A stretch of DNA of 64,000 nt from Pegea sp. RAD2-039 (taxonomy: Eukaryota; Chordata; Thaliacea; Salpida; Salpidae), in assembly GCA_034620365.1 (NCBI GenBank), contig JAQGEQ010000379.1:372001-436000 (forward strand), written 5' to 3'. The notes under the pieces are model-generated. The model saw only the letters and a program-made list of their open reading frames with translations. It was not told the origin of the DNA and searched no databases. Of the stretch, positions 34,536 to 46,082 are shown piece after piece. The position numbers and the translations under genes are program-made. Numbering within the stretch: position 1 is the stretch's first letter; each line of letters opens with the position of its first letter.

Positions 34536-35059
34536 TTAAAGATTGAAAATAAAGTTTGTGATACTTGAAAAGACACAAACTAGTTTGAAAAACATTTTGT
34601 AAACAACAATTTAATTATAAAACCAATAAATTAGCAAAATATCCAACTTAAATATCTCAGTGGCCTAAGATGTAAGTTGTATCTTTAAGTGTTTAGATCA
34701 ACTGGGAGCTTTTGTTTGATCTAACTAACATCTAGACTTTAGTGATCTAGAGTAACTGTCAGTTGTAATTAGCAAAAGTTTACTGATAATCTACAACATG
34801 AAAATAACTCAAATTTTTTTTAATAATTTTCAAAAATTTTTATTAAATTTTTAACTCAAATATAAAAGTCAAAGAATACTTTAAATTTTAGTGAAGATGT
34901 CAAACTGATTTAGGAACTAGTATTAGATGTTAAGATCAATTGAAAGATTTAATTGGATGTTGGAGTTATCTGAAAGTCTTATTGATGCTGATAAAAAATC
35001 AAGAAACTGAAAAATAGATTTTAACAAAAAATTCAAAAGTAAGAATTTAGAGGAGCTTT

Positions 35060-38000
35060 TTAGGATCCATTCATTGATGTCTCAAAGACTGGATTGAAAG
35101 GATTATCTGTACCCGAAGCAGAAAAAGATGAATTTTTAAAAGTTAATTCTTCTATATCTCGTTGTAATTTTACAATTTCTTTATCTTTTTCTAAACATGT
35201 TGATTGTGTTGCCGACAATACCGTCTTTAACTGACTGTAAATAAAACTGTTGATAAAATCAATCACGTGTTGATCTTTTACTCACGTGATCTCCGACGAT
35301 TTGTTCATTAAAAGTAATCTTTGCTCCTCATTCTCATGTTCCTTTAAATTTAAATGATTCTCTGTATGCTGAAACTTGGTCACTTTAAGTTTGTAAGAAT
35401 CATTCTAAAATCAAACATAAATAAAACAATTAAATAAATACACAAAAGACTCCAACAATATAATTGAATCAGTTTTTGAGGTAGATTAGAATCTTTAAAT
35501 CTTATTTGCTGCGAGTTGATTCAATTGAGTTTTAAAGAATCAATTAAAGTGATTTATAAGATATAAAAACGTGAAATCTTCTGCTAGATATTGGATGTTG
35601 GGAAAAGGTGGGAGCTTCTGTTGGATGTTGGGAAAAGGTGGGAGCTTCTGTTGGATGTTGGGAAAGCTTCTGTTGGAGGAAAAGGTGGGAGCTTCTGTTG
35701 GATGTTGGGAAAAGGTGGGAGCTTCTGTTGGATTGTTCTGTTGGATCCAAAAATAGTTCTTCTTTGAAATTACTTAAAAATTAAACTGTTAACAATTCAA
35801 TTACTGAATGATTTAAATAATAAAAGAGCGATTTATGTGGATATAAGAGATCACATCAAAATATTGTGATGAAAAACGTTGAAATACATTTACAAGTGAC
35901 AAACCACGTGACAGATTTCAGCTGACTTTTTTATCAATGAAACAAAAAATGATTTCACGCTTGAGTGACTTCACAATACAATTTTATAAACATCAAAATT
36001 CAAACCTCTTTTTGTAGTTTATGAATTTGAACATTTTTCAACTCAATCATACTCTGAGTACTTTTCAAATCATCATAAGATTTTTTATAAGGTTCTATTA
36101 ATATCTGAAACAAAATATTTTAATTTACTTGAAATTAAAAATGTCTAAAATTAAAAACAAAAATAAAAAATTATTTAAAATGTTTTTGAAAATTTATTTA
36201 GAAAAAAAAGTTCTAATATTTCAAGTTGAAAAATTCAAATGTTTCAAGTTGAAAAAAGTTCTAATGTTTCAAGTTGAAAAAATTCAAATGTTTCAAGTTA
36301 AATAAATAAACTAAATATTTAATAGAAGAAAAGAATATTGAAAGATTCATTTGTAAGATTTGAAAAAGGATCGTTTAGTGGATGTCGGGATCAACTAAGG
36401 AGCTTATTTCAAATCCTAAAATCGAAAATTGTTTCAAGTAAATGACTTACAAGAAGTTTTTCTTCAACTTGTTCATCAAATTTATTTTTTACTTCTTCTA
36501 ATTCTTGCTTCAACTCTAAAAAGATTTTTATCAAATAATTTAGAGATTTCTATTTGGAAACACTAACCGTCGTTGACTGAAGTCACCTCAGCTAACTGTA
36601 AATAAGAAATTGGTGAAAAAAATACAAATTTGAGAAATTACAAACTTCTTTTTCCAGAATTTCTTCTTTTTCTTTCAAATCTTTCAGATATTTGACTTTT
36701 AACTTCTTTATAGACGATTCTAAATTGAGAGAATCATGAAAAAATACAAAAATTTGAATTATTAAATTACCTGATTCATGATTTGCTTGGATTAATTTCA
36801 ATTTTAGATCTTCAATTTCTGATTCCAGATCTTTTATAATAGAAAGCTGAAAAAAGGTTTGAAAAAATCAATTGATAAATTTGAGATGATTAAATATTGA
36901 TTAGATAATTTGAAACAACAGAAAACTGAAACAACAACAAACAAATAAAACAAACTGAAACCTTTCTTGCTTGTTTTCTACAACAAGAAGAAGGATTTTT
37001 AGACAAAGTAGTTCCCATTTCATTTTCAAAACGATTTTATAAAAATTTCAGCAAAATAAAAAGAAATTGTTTTTTTTTTACTTCTCTTTTCTTAATTCTC
37101 TAATTTTGAAGACGCAAGAAAATAGACTTTGATCGAAAATGACTAAATATTGATAAGATCGGATATTTTAGGGGTTTTTTTCATTTAATCAGCATTTTAA
37201 TTGAAATCAAATCAAAACAATTCTCTCTGGCGCCCTTTAGTGGAAAACTGACCTGTTTCGACGTCGATGTGATCTTCTTCTCAGGAACAACTTCTAAAAA
37301 CAAATTTTTAAAATTTTAAATCTGAAATTTGGATTTTTCAAATTAATTTTATTTTTAAATAATTTCGAGACAAGTGACGTCATTAGAGTTACTTGTTGGT
37401 TTCTGGAGACGCGATGATGACGTCGAAGGATTCGTAGATGATTCAGCTTGCAAAGATTCTGATGACGTCACACTATCAACTGAAAATATTCAAATTTCTT
37501 TAAACTACTTTTTTTCAAAATCAAAAATTTTTTTGAAAGAAATTTTCCGAAACTAAAAACTAAATAAAAATTCTTCAAAAAAATAGCAAAAGAAATGAAC
37601 CAGTAAACCAGTAAACCAACCAGTAACCAGTAAACCAACCATCTGATGAAACAACTACTTTTAATGACGTCATCAAGCTAAACTGTAAATGATTTTCTAG
37701 TAGTAGTAAAATGGATTTCAAGACAAGCATTAAAAATGACGTCATTTGATGACGTCATTCCAAAAATAGAATAATTTGAGGTTAAGCAGAAAGCATTTTA
37801 AAAGCTTGTTGGCATGGTTACGAAGATTTTGGTATTTCAAATAAATTTTTTAGATTTTCCTTTTAGTGGCCTTAAAATGGTCTTTCTGGCTTTTTACTTT
37901 TCTGGCCCAAAAATTAACTTTTTGGCTTTTTTTTAACAGTTTCAAAATTAACTTATATTTTTAAATTTACAAACATTTTTTGCTTCCAGCTTTTTTCTTC

Positions 38001-40381
38001 AAACCAGTAGCAGATGGTGGCAACAAACTGGTTCTTCTACTGATACTAGTTGCTGCTGATGGTACTGGAATGGTTTTTTTTGGTATATTTGATGATTTTT
38101 TGCTTCGACTCCGTATTGGTAGCGATGGTATTTCAGTTATGGAACCACTTCTAGCTTTTGAAGCTTTAGTATTATCAGTTGTTGTTCGTCTTAAATTATA
38201 AACTGGTCTTATAGATGAAGCTGATGAGGTTGGTCTTGGTGACGCCATCTACAAGAATGACGTCATCAGTTTTGTTTAAATTCAAAAATTTATTTTCATC
38301 AACAGAAGTTTAGTCATTGATGACGTCATCATCTAGAATAACCTCTGATAATATGACGTCATCATCAAAACTAAATGTTAATGAGTGAATGTATATAGTA
38401 GCTGTGACAACAAAAGTCACGTGGCAGCTTTTCAGCGAATTAGTTGCTATGACAACAATGAAAGTCGATTTCGCAGTAATAATTTTACGTCAAAATCATT
38501 GAAGCGTGAAATTCAGAAAAATAAATTTCAAGAATTTTACAATTAGAAAACTTAGTTGAAATATTCATGTTTGCAATAACCAATAATTTACAAGAAAAAC
38601 TGCTTCAAGTGAAATTAATAAAAAAATATTCATTCATAAAATTACATTTTTCAATCAACCAATCACAATCGAGTATTTTACTAACTTGTAGTCGCGCATT
38701 TGCAGCTGCATTCATTCGTGGCATTTTTATTTTTTTTGTCATAGTCTGTATGGAAATTGTTGATGACGTCATCACTACGTAATAACAAGTCGAAGAGAAT
38801 TAAAACCTTTTTTGGAAGCTTTGAACTTGTACTTGGTGTTTCAGAAACTGGATTTGAAGAAGTTGTAGCTTGTGTTGAATCATTTGGTTGATTCTGTGAT
38901 TCATTAGTATCTGAAAATAAAATAATTAAAATTCTGAAATAAATGGAAAACTTTCCATAAAATAAAAGTTTAAATAAGATAAATTGTGGGAAAATATAAT
39001 TAAAATTTTATTAAACTAATAAAAAAAATTAGTTTTCTTGTCTAGTTTTAGTATTTGAGCAAATTAGATATTAAAACCAAACCTCTTATAGTAAATAAAG
39101 ACTTCAAAACTGTTTACATAACTTTTTTTAAGACTAGTTTAACTAACAGGAAAATATGAATGAAAAGAAAACAAAGTTGATACAATAAAAAGCTTCAATA
39201 AAAGAGCTGAAAATTTTATTATAAAATATCCATGCATATTTCAAAATGAGAATGTAACAATAGAAAGTTGAAAATATTTATTTCAAGTAGAATAAACTTT
39301 GAAATATTTGAAAACTGTTTTTTTTTTAGTTTTCTTTTTCAAATTTTATGAAAATATTTAGGATAAACAAATTTCATTTTAACAACTTCTCACCTTTCAC
39401 AGTATATGTTGAATTCATAACATTTTCTTTTTCTTCTAATTTCTTAGAACTACAAGAACCTAATAACATATTAACAACTTTAATATTTTTCTATTTATTC
39501 AAAGCATGAAAGTGACAAATTCTACAGCTCTTAAAGTAAACAAAACAAGTTAATATAAGCAGAAAGATATTAAAAAGGTTTAAAAAATCATTATAACTGA
39601 TATAAAAAGAATAAAAACACTGCAGATTTACAAGTAAAATACAAATTGAAAAAGATAAATGAAGAAACTGGTAATGTCACTTGTTAAAGAAATCAAATTT
39701 TTATTAATATTTTTAAATTACATCATCAAAAACAAAACTTACCATTTAATGAAGACTTCTTAGCTTTTGCAGCGGGTGTTGATGAACAAACAAATTTAGA
39801 TGCTATAAAATATCTATTAAGTTTAAAAATATCAAATTGAAACTTAACTTACAACAAGATTTCATAAAACTTTCATCAGAATCTTCATCAATTAGATTAG
39901 GGATTGAAGCAAGCTAAAAATATAAATTAAATTATAACTAGTGATTACTAAAAGTAAAATGTAAATAAAAAATAATTACAAAAACTCACTAACCGACAAA
40001 GCAGATAAAATAGAATCATCTTGTAATTGGCTTTCATCATTATTCACTCCTTGAAAAATAAAAGCAGATTTTATACAAATTATATTTATTTTATTCAACA
40101 CATGACTGAAAAAAACAAATTATAAAAAGCTCTTGTAACAAACAAACAACAATATGACCTCAAAAGATAATGAAAAGGTGTTATGTATCATATTTTAACT
40201 TAAATAATCTAGAAAATAATCAATTATTAAAGAAATTAAGAAATATTAAAGATAATAAAGAGAATGAAAATATTATAATTCATTTGTTGAAGGAAATTAC
40301 TTTAATGATATTTTTAAATAGAATTTATATGAAACCAAACAAATTGTAGAAATAAATAAATTAAAAATACTTACTTTCCAT
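35060..40381 (-). CDS. Coiled-coil protein, 17 exons, 483 aa, microtubule-associated-like
   Basis: Exons on the minus strand: 40375-40381, 39994-40049, 39853-39913, 39743-39802, 39394-39459, 38807-38910, 38686-38745, 37975-38248, 37393-37479, 37253-37293, 36771-36846, 36646-36719, 36568-36595, 36451-36515, 36006-36104, 35286-35404, 35060-35234. Every intron is GT..AG, and all phases join into one frame of 1452 bases. Residues 1-270 are Ser/Thr/Pro/Lys-rich and basic in places (SRSKKSSNIPKKTIPVPS). Residues about 273-470 are a near-continuous coiled coil (LESEIEDLKLKLIQ, LAEVTSVNDELKQELEEVKNK). The C-terminus reads NPFNPVFETSMNGS. A basic disordered region plus C-terminal coiled coil fits a microtubule-binding protein (MTUS/ATIP-like at best), but I recognise no family. 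Exons 6 and 9 encode similar Ser/Thr-rich peptides. The ATG at the start of exon 8 could be an alternative start. Confidence 0.82.
35582..35735 (+). repeat. 30-bp minisatellite, intron 15 of the coiled-coil gene
   Basis: About five units of a ~30-base repeat (core TTCTGTTGGATGTTGGG, then AAAAGGTGGGAGC), one of them rearranged. The unit is clearly related to the minisatellite in GOSR1 intron 2 (52810-53060). Single degenerate units also lie near 34690 and 36375. Confidence 0.95.
36213..36302 (+). repeat. ~23-bp tandem repeat, intron 14 of the coiled-coil gene
   Basis: Four imperfect copies of a unit containing AATGTTTCAAGTTGAAAAA. Confidence 0.85.
36962..37018 (-). CDS. Candidate alternative first exon of the coiled-coil gene, N-myristoylation-like start
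   Basis: An ATG at 37018 opens 19 codons (MGTTLSKNPSSCCRKQARK) ending at a GTTTCA donor. They join in phase to exon 11 (36846), giving a 230-residue isoform that is nearly all coiled coil. Gly at position 2, Ser at position 6 and the following Cys-Cys and basic cluster match the pattern of N-myristoylated, S-palmitoylated proteins. Exon 10 also joins exon 11 in phase, so this would be mutually exclusive with the upstream exons. No acceptor precedes it, which fits a first exon. A competing idea is an acceptor at TTGTTGTAG inside it, but that breaks the frame. Confidence 0.5.
37375..38771. promoter_or_regulatory. Cluster of TGACGTCA palindromes
   Basis: Nine perfect TGACGTCA sites start at 37375, 37463, 37665, 37737, 37750, 38258, 38321, 38354 and 38764. 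They lie in exon and intron sequence of the coiled-coil gene. TGACGTCA is the full consensus of CREB/ATF-type bZIP factors, but the same excess occurs in the MYO19 coding exon, so a promoter role is not certain. Confidence 0.6.
39490..39720 (+). repeat. Dispersed repeat R2 copy in intron 4 of the coiled-coil gene
   Basis: Resembles 48369-48850: ATGAAAGTGACAAATTCTACAGCTCTT, then a GATGAAGAAACTGG.A block and a TTGTTAAAGAAATCA block. Similar copies lie at 33440-33600, 40080-40330, 56760-56960 and, inverted, 60440-60750. Confidence 0.6.
40080..40330 (+). repeat. Dispersed repeat R2 copy in intron 1 of the coiled-coil gene
   Basis: Starts TTTATTCAACACATGACTG, continues with AAAAAGCTCTT, and ends with CATTTGTTGAAGGAAAT. 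Same family as 48369-48850. Confidence 0.6.
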
Positions 40382-40399
40382 TTTAAGCAATTCAGTTAA

Positions 40400-42229
40400 A
40401 ATATTTCGTAAATATTCAGATATTAAAGAAAAAGATATAAATAAAAACCTGAAAAATTTTCAAAAACTTTAAAAAATTCTTTTAAGGCTAAAAAAATAAA
40501 TAAAATAGTTTCAAATTGAGTTTTAAAAAGTTAATAAATGTTAAACAATTATGAAATTACTTAAAAGTTACAGTAAAAAATAAAACTTTAAATAATTTAA
40601 CAAGAATAATTTATATAGAAAAATATATAAAAGTAAAATATAAATTGACAATAAGATATGTAACAACACTCGACATTTTTGCAATATAAAAGTTACAAGC
40701 ACTTTAACATAAGTAGTTATATGAACATCATACAATAGCTTGCATTGTAGTAGCAACAACTTATTTAAACATTAAATTAAATTGCCGCTAAAATTCAATA
40801 TTCAGTATTCACAAAAACATCTCTTTAATTCTAACTACTAAAAAGCCAACAAAAAGATGTTTTATTCGTAAATCGAAAAATAAAAGAAAATATTTTCATA
40901 ATTTAAACAATAAACTTTCAACTTAAATTTTTTTACAAAATTCATATTTTATTTATTTATTTATAATAAAAAAAAACTATTAAGAAAAAATGTAATAGGT
41001 TTCTACTAGTTTAAATTTTTAAGTTTTAATTATTCCACAAAAATTTCTATTTATTTCTTCCAAAATATTAACAAACTGTTTGTTAGTATATTTTTCTTAT
41101 ACTCATTTTTATGGTTAATAAAATTAAGAATTACGAATGAAAAGAACAAATTGCGTTGTTTATTTTTTTGATCTAGTATAATTAGCTATCATTAGTACAT
41201 ATCATCTTTTTAAAATACATAGACAGTTTACTAGTAGTTAGTTCATTGATAACTTTTTTTATAGTATTGCTGGAGCTTTAAAACTGATTATTTTTATAAA
41301 TTCTTTTGATCCTCTAAACTTGTAAATTATTATTTACAAACATGTCCACTGACTTATTGAGACAAAAAATTCAAAACGAATTAAATTCCATCTTTATTCC
41401 CTTTCCTTTGTTGCTCTTTATTGATGTATTTTTTGTACAAAGTTATATTCATTGTATGAACCATCTTAATGTGTTTTATTATTATGTTGAATCGCCGCTA
41501 ATAGTTCATGCGAACTACAAAATCATTATCAGATTACAAATTGAAGTTTTTGGTCGAGTTATTTAACTTTATTATACTAAAATATAAAGATTATAAAAAA
41601 CAATTCACACTTGCAAACACTAGAAGAAAAAATACTTTCTGTCATTAAGTAGTTATTATATATGACTTTGTATTTAAATATCATAAATAATTCAAGCTTA
41701 TTCACAAAAGCAACATGCGTCCCTATAAAAGTAATTTCTGAATTTTTAAAACATTCTTAACAACTAAAAAAATATTAATGTTACTATTTGGTGATTTTTA
41801 TTTTGGGGTCAAGATATTTCCACTTACTAATCTGACTAAAAAAATATTTCTTAACAAATTCAAAAATAGTTTTTTTATCGTTTGTATAAGGAAAAAAAGC
41901 TTTGAAGTAAACAAGAAAAAGAACTTTTTAATCTCAACTTTTATTTAAAATATTTCAAAAGTTGATAACTTTATCAGTAATTTACTGGAGTTGATATTTT
42001 AAATGTCTAATTGTAACTTGATGTAAAAAATGATATTTGCAAAATTTAAAACTTTTTCTTAAAATGGAAAGACAAAAGACTTAAACAGGATTAAAAATGA
42101 CTCCCAACAACAAAAAGATTAGCGACAAAAACACAGAATAAACAAGAAGAAAAATAAACAAATTTTCGGACAATTAATTAGAGTCTGATGTTTTAGAAAA
42201 ATTGAGATTTGTTGTCATTAGATCTGTTA
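40400..42229. other. AT-rich intergenic stretch, no gene recognised
   Basis: It contains the presumed promoter region of the coiled-coil gene, but no clear elements stand out. A 74-codon ATG-initiated ORF at 41342-41566 (+) has a hydrophobic patch and no other support. Confidence 0.4.
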
Positions 42230-42700
42230 CATTTCGTCTACAGAAAAACGGCATCTTCTTCATCTAATCTTCTACAACAAAGTTGTTTTGGTGACTACTG
42301 AAAGCAATTTCTACCAACTGCATCATTCAAACCATCGATTTGAGTTTGGTTTAAACTTGTTCCATCATACCAACTGACTTTGTTATTTTCTACAAAAGCA
42401 CCAGCTCACCAAATACCAAAATCATTTCTACGAATATCTGTTTGTTCCTTGATGTCATTGAGTAATCTTATATAAAGGTGGTTTAAGTTGTTGGAAGTCT
42501 TCTTTAGTTTTAAGAGGAAGTAACTCACCACCAATTCGTTCACAATAATCAACTGAATCTTTATAACTTATGAATTGTTCGACAATTATTAAAGTTTCGC
42601 ATCGATTTTTAGTAATTATGTTATTAAATTTACATTCTTGTAATATAGATTGTTGAGAAAGCAACAAACTAAAAAATATTTGCAACCAACTGTATCAAAT
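42230..42700 (-). pseudogene. Broken C-type-lectin-like gene
   Basis: Paralogue of the intact gene at 46083-46874. The minus-strand frame from 42685 encodes a hydrophobic start (no ATG) and then CKFNNIITKNR and KDSVDYCERIGGELLPLKT, nearly identical to the intact copy. It stops after KITQ. Later pieces in other frames (GAFVENNKVSWYDGTSLNQ, then the Cys-containing end with PFF.CRRN-like residues) are interrupted by stops and frameshifts. The transmembrane region is lost. It is a decayed tandem duplicate, part of the duplication 42.2-44.5 against 46.1-49.1 kb. Confidence 0.8.
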
Positions 42701-44560
42701 TATCTCAAATATAACTTGAATAAATCAAAACTATTTAAAAGAAAAATATTTGTTTTTAACTAAAGATAAAAAAATAATTCTTAGAATGCAATCAAAACAT
42801 TTCTAAGTGAGTTTATCTTCAGGCAGCTGCTTCATATTCTTCAAATATTACAACTTCCTTAGATATCTTCTCTTCATACAAAGACATTTTCTATAAGATT
42901 AATCTTCATCACTTATTAAAATTAAAATCTAAATGTTTGTAAGTTAAAAGGTTCGACGCTTTGAAAAAAAACATTTTGAATTTATTAAATCGAATTTATT
43001 TTGTATAAACGAATAAAAGCTTTTATATAAAAATAATTTAATAATTATTTATCAAAAAATAAACAGAGAAATTAATTTTTAGAATTATTACAAATATTTA
43101 TATAAACATGATTTATCAGAAATTAAAAATCCGTTAAAAAACTTTAATCTTTTATTAAAATAAAAATTTATTTTTAAACTTAAAAAAGAATAAATATTTT
43201 TTTAATAAATTAGAGAAATAAGAAAGTTAATTCAACAAATTTCTTTTTTTAATTTTACTTTAAAATTGATGAAGATTTTTTGTATAATTAATTCTTTTTT
43301 CTAAAATAATCACTTTTAAGCTCTCAGGTGGCTCATGTTACATCTGTCATCAATCATTCAAACCTTCAAAAGTAAAATTTGCGACAAATCTTTCAACAAA
43401 TAGAGTTGAGATCATGAAAGAAATTTATAAGATGAGTTGTTTGAAATTGTTAGGGTTCATTAGTTCAAAAAAATCTAGTTTTTTGATCAAATGTTTCAAA
43501 ACAAAAAAATATTACTTTTTATATTATTAAAATTGGAGAAATTAAATCTTAAAAAAAATCGAAAAAATATTTTTAAGAAATTAAAACTGAAAAAATTGGA
43601 AATAGAAAATCATTAAAAGAAAACATTTAAAGAAATTCGATTTATAAAAAGTATTTAATTCGGTTTTATACAAAATGATTCTTCTTAGACTTACAACTTT
43701 TCTCAACAAAACTTTTGATATTCAACAAATTTAGAATCAAAATGATTTCTTCCAATAATTATCAAACTTTTTAGTTCTTCAAATGATTTGCAGTCAAGCA
43801 ACAAATGTATAACTTAAGACAGAAGGTTTTGAAATATGATAAGTGATGACGTGTACTCCTTCATATAAGAAGTTATTAACCTTTTCCAATTTCTTAACAA
43901 ATTTTATTGAAGACTTCTTGATGAAAGGATACTTGAGTCTTTGAATGAAATAGATGTCAGGAAAATAAATTGTTGTAACTTAAGACTCATAAATAAAACA
44001 AATAAAAATTTAAAAATTGGAATGATATTTGAGATAATTATTGATATGAAGCTTTTAAAATGATTGATAATTTTGAAATTTATATTTTCATTACTTCATG
44101 TTTTTTATAATCAAAATATAATTTTATTTTTAATTAACTTTAAAAGATGATATTGTAATTTGATAAAAATATTTGTAATTATTGAATTGCTTAATTTTTA
44201 AGATAATTTCAAATAAGAAAAGTGTTTTTTGTAGTAGATATCATTTGAAAGTATTTATCAGGACAAGTTTTTATTTCAATCTATCTTTTGCTTATTTTTA
44301 TAAAAATTTCAATTAAACTATAAAATTACATCAAATTGAAAAAAATAGAAATTAAAAACTTTTTTAAAATAAATTAATCTTTTAAAAATCATTTAATATT
44401 TTCTAACAATATAACAAACTAGATATGGTTCAAGTTGTTAATAAAGTTCTTAGTTTAAAAATAATTTTAACATTTTAGTTTCTACGTTGAAAATTGAATT
44501 CATTAAGAAATTTTTCTTCTTTCAACTAATAAATAATTTGCAAATAATTTTACATCCTAA
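42701..44560. repeat. First copy of a tandem segmental duplication (non-genic part)
   Basis: Patches match the region 46.9-49.1 kb in the same order: 43330-43370 with 47285-47315 (ATGTTACAT.TGT), 43720-43900 with 47650-47790, and 44400-44520 with 48970-49100 (TTTCTACGTTGAAA). In the 43.7-43.98 kb patch a minus-strand reading (LDCKSFEELKSLIIIG in one frame) hints at a decayed gene that I cannot name. A short ORF on the minus strand (MSLYEEKISKEVV, 42820-42890) is unsupported. Confidence 0.6.
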
Positions 44561-45423
44561 AACACTAATTCAATATGCGGTTACTCATCATTATTCCAAA
44601 TAAAAACGAATATAAATATTTATCAAATGAAGGATGTAATATCACTAAATAATTCAGCTGATTGCTGAAAGTTCAGTTTCTAAACAAATAATTCCTTTAA
44701 ACATTTTTAATAATTAAAAAATTTAATTTCTTTATCAAAACAGTTGATATTTTATCATAATATTTCAAATCTTTCAACATAATAATCACAAAAACGTTTG
44801 TTGCTTTGTTTTTCATCTCATTAACACAAAAAAAAGCTAATCATAACTGATTAGTTTTTAAACAATTGGTTACTAAAGTTATTAAAGATTTCTTTTCCGT
44901 TTGTTATAAAATATTTGAGTAAATATAAGATTAATATTTGAAATTTTTATTGTTAGATAATTGATATTGCTGAATAAGATTTAAAATAAGTTTTTCCATG
45001 TCTTAATTTGAAACAAAAAAATTATTATTCACAATTAGCTAATTTGATTTCTGTCAAAGTAAAATAATTTAATAATAGTTTTTACTATATAAATACAATA
45101 AATAGATTTATAGAAAAATATTTAATGAACTAAAGGTGAGAATTTATTTAAATGAATAAAATTAATTTCAGGATATCTACTAAAATATCTTGAAAAAGTT
45201 TTTTTTTTTGAAAAGTTTGAAGTTTGTGTATTTAGATTAAAAAAAAAATTAGTTTTATTTATGTTGATATAAAATGAGAAAAAATTTTAGAATAGAAGTA
45301 GATTATTCTATTTTTTAAATTATTTAACTTTATTTGTTTATTAAGTAATTTATTTATTTTTTATTTGTTTATATAAGCAGGTTGTATCAATTTCTATAAA
45401 AGATTTGATTTATAAACATCAAA
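44561..45423. other. AT-rich intergenic stretch
   Basis: Nothing recognised except a TATATAAGCAG about 50 bases before the ATG at 45424, a possible core promoter for that ORF. Confidence 0.35.
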
Positions 45424-45690
45424 ATGTCAGAATTTACTGAAGAAATGTTAAAAAATCTTTCAATTGAAGACAAAAAGATGATGATAGAAAACAGAAAAGT
45501 TCTTTTAGAAAACGTTTCAACTTTAATTCATTTACACGAAAGATTTAGATTAAAAAAACCGATTTTACGTTGTGATAAGAGCAAAGATGATGAAGATCAG
45601 ATCCAATATGAAAAAGATAGAAAAGAATTTTTCCAACTTTTAGATGAACTTTATAGACTTGAATTGTCGCTTAGAAAAGATCAAAATTAA
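45424..45690 (+). CDS. Hypothetical small helical protein (88 aa)
   Basis: Not recognised. ATG-initiated ORF with a favourable A at -3, preceded by a TATA-like TATATAA at about -50. It is followed by an AATAAA at 45801, about 110 bases past the stop. The product is highly charged and predicted to be mostly helical (EEMLKNLSIEDKKMMIENRK; later FFQLLDELYRLELSLRK), with no membrane segment or signal peptide. Heptad-like spacing of Leu suggests a short coiled coil. Amino-acid use is unlike random AT-rich ORFs here, which supports it being real, but there is no homology that I know of. Confidence 0.55.
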   Translation: MSEFTEEMLKNLSIEDKKMMIENRKVLLENVSTLIHLHERFRLKKPILRCDKSKDDEDQIQYEKDRKEFFQLLDELYRLELSLRKDQN

Positions 45691-46082
45691 TGAGATTTAT
45701 TCTTCAAGATTTTCTTATTCATAAAACAGTTTTAACTTAAATTCAAAAAGTTTTTAAAAGATTATAAAATTAAATGATTCATTTTTATTATTATTAAATG
45801 AATAAAAAAGAAATTTGAATTTTATTTAAAAATATTAAAAATTCATTTTAAATCACAAAAGTAAGAAAACAATTCAAAAAAAAAAAAAAGTCAAATATAT
45901 TTCCACTGAAATCTTTTATTATCGAATATTATGTATTTAATTATCAAATAATTATTTATTTTCAAAATTATTTAATTTTTGAAATAATTATTCAAAAACT
46001 TTTCGAGAAATAAAACCTCGAAATACATCTTGGGAAGATTTGTGAAGATTTAATCTTTAATGATCTCATTTAGAAGATCAAC

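Noticed and set aside
41342..41566. 74-codon ATG-initiated ORF
   Set aside because: Random-looking AT-rich composition, with no homology or paralogue in the window.
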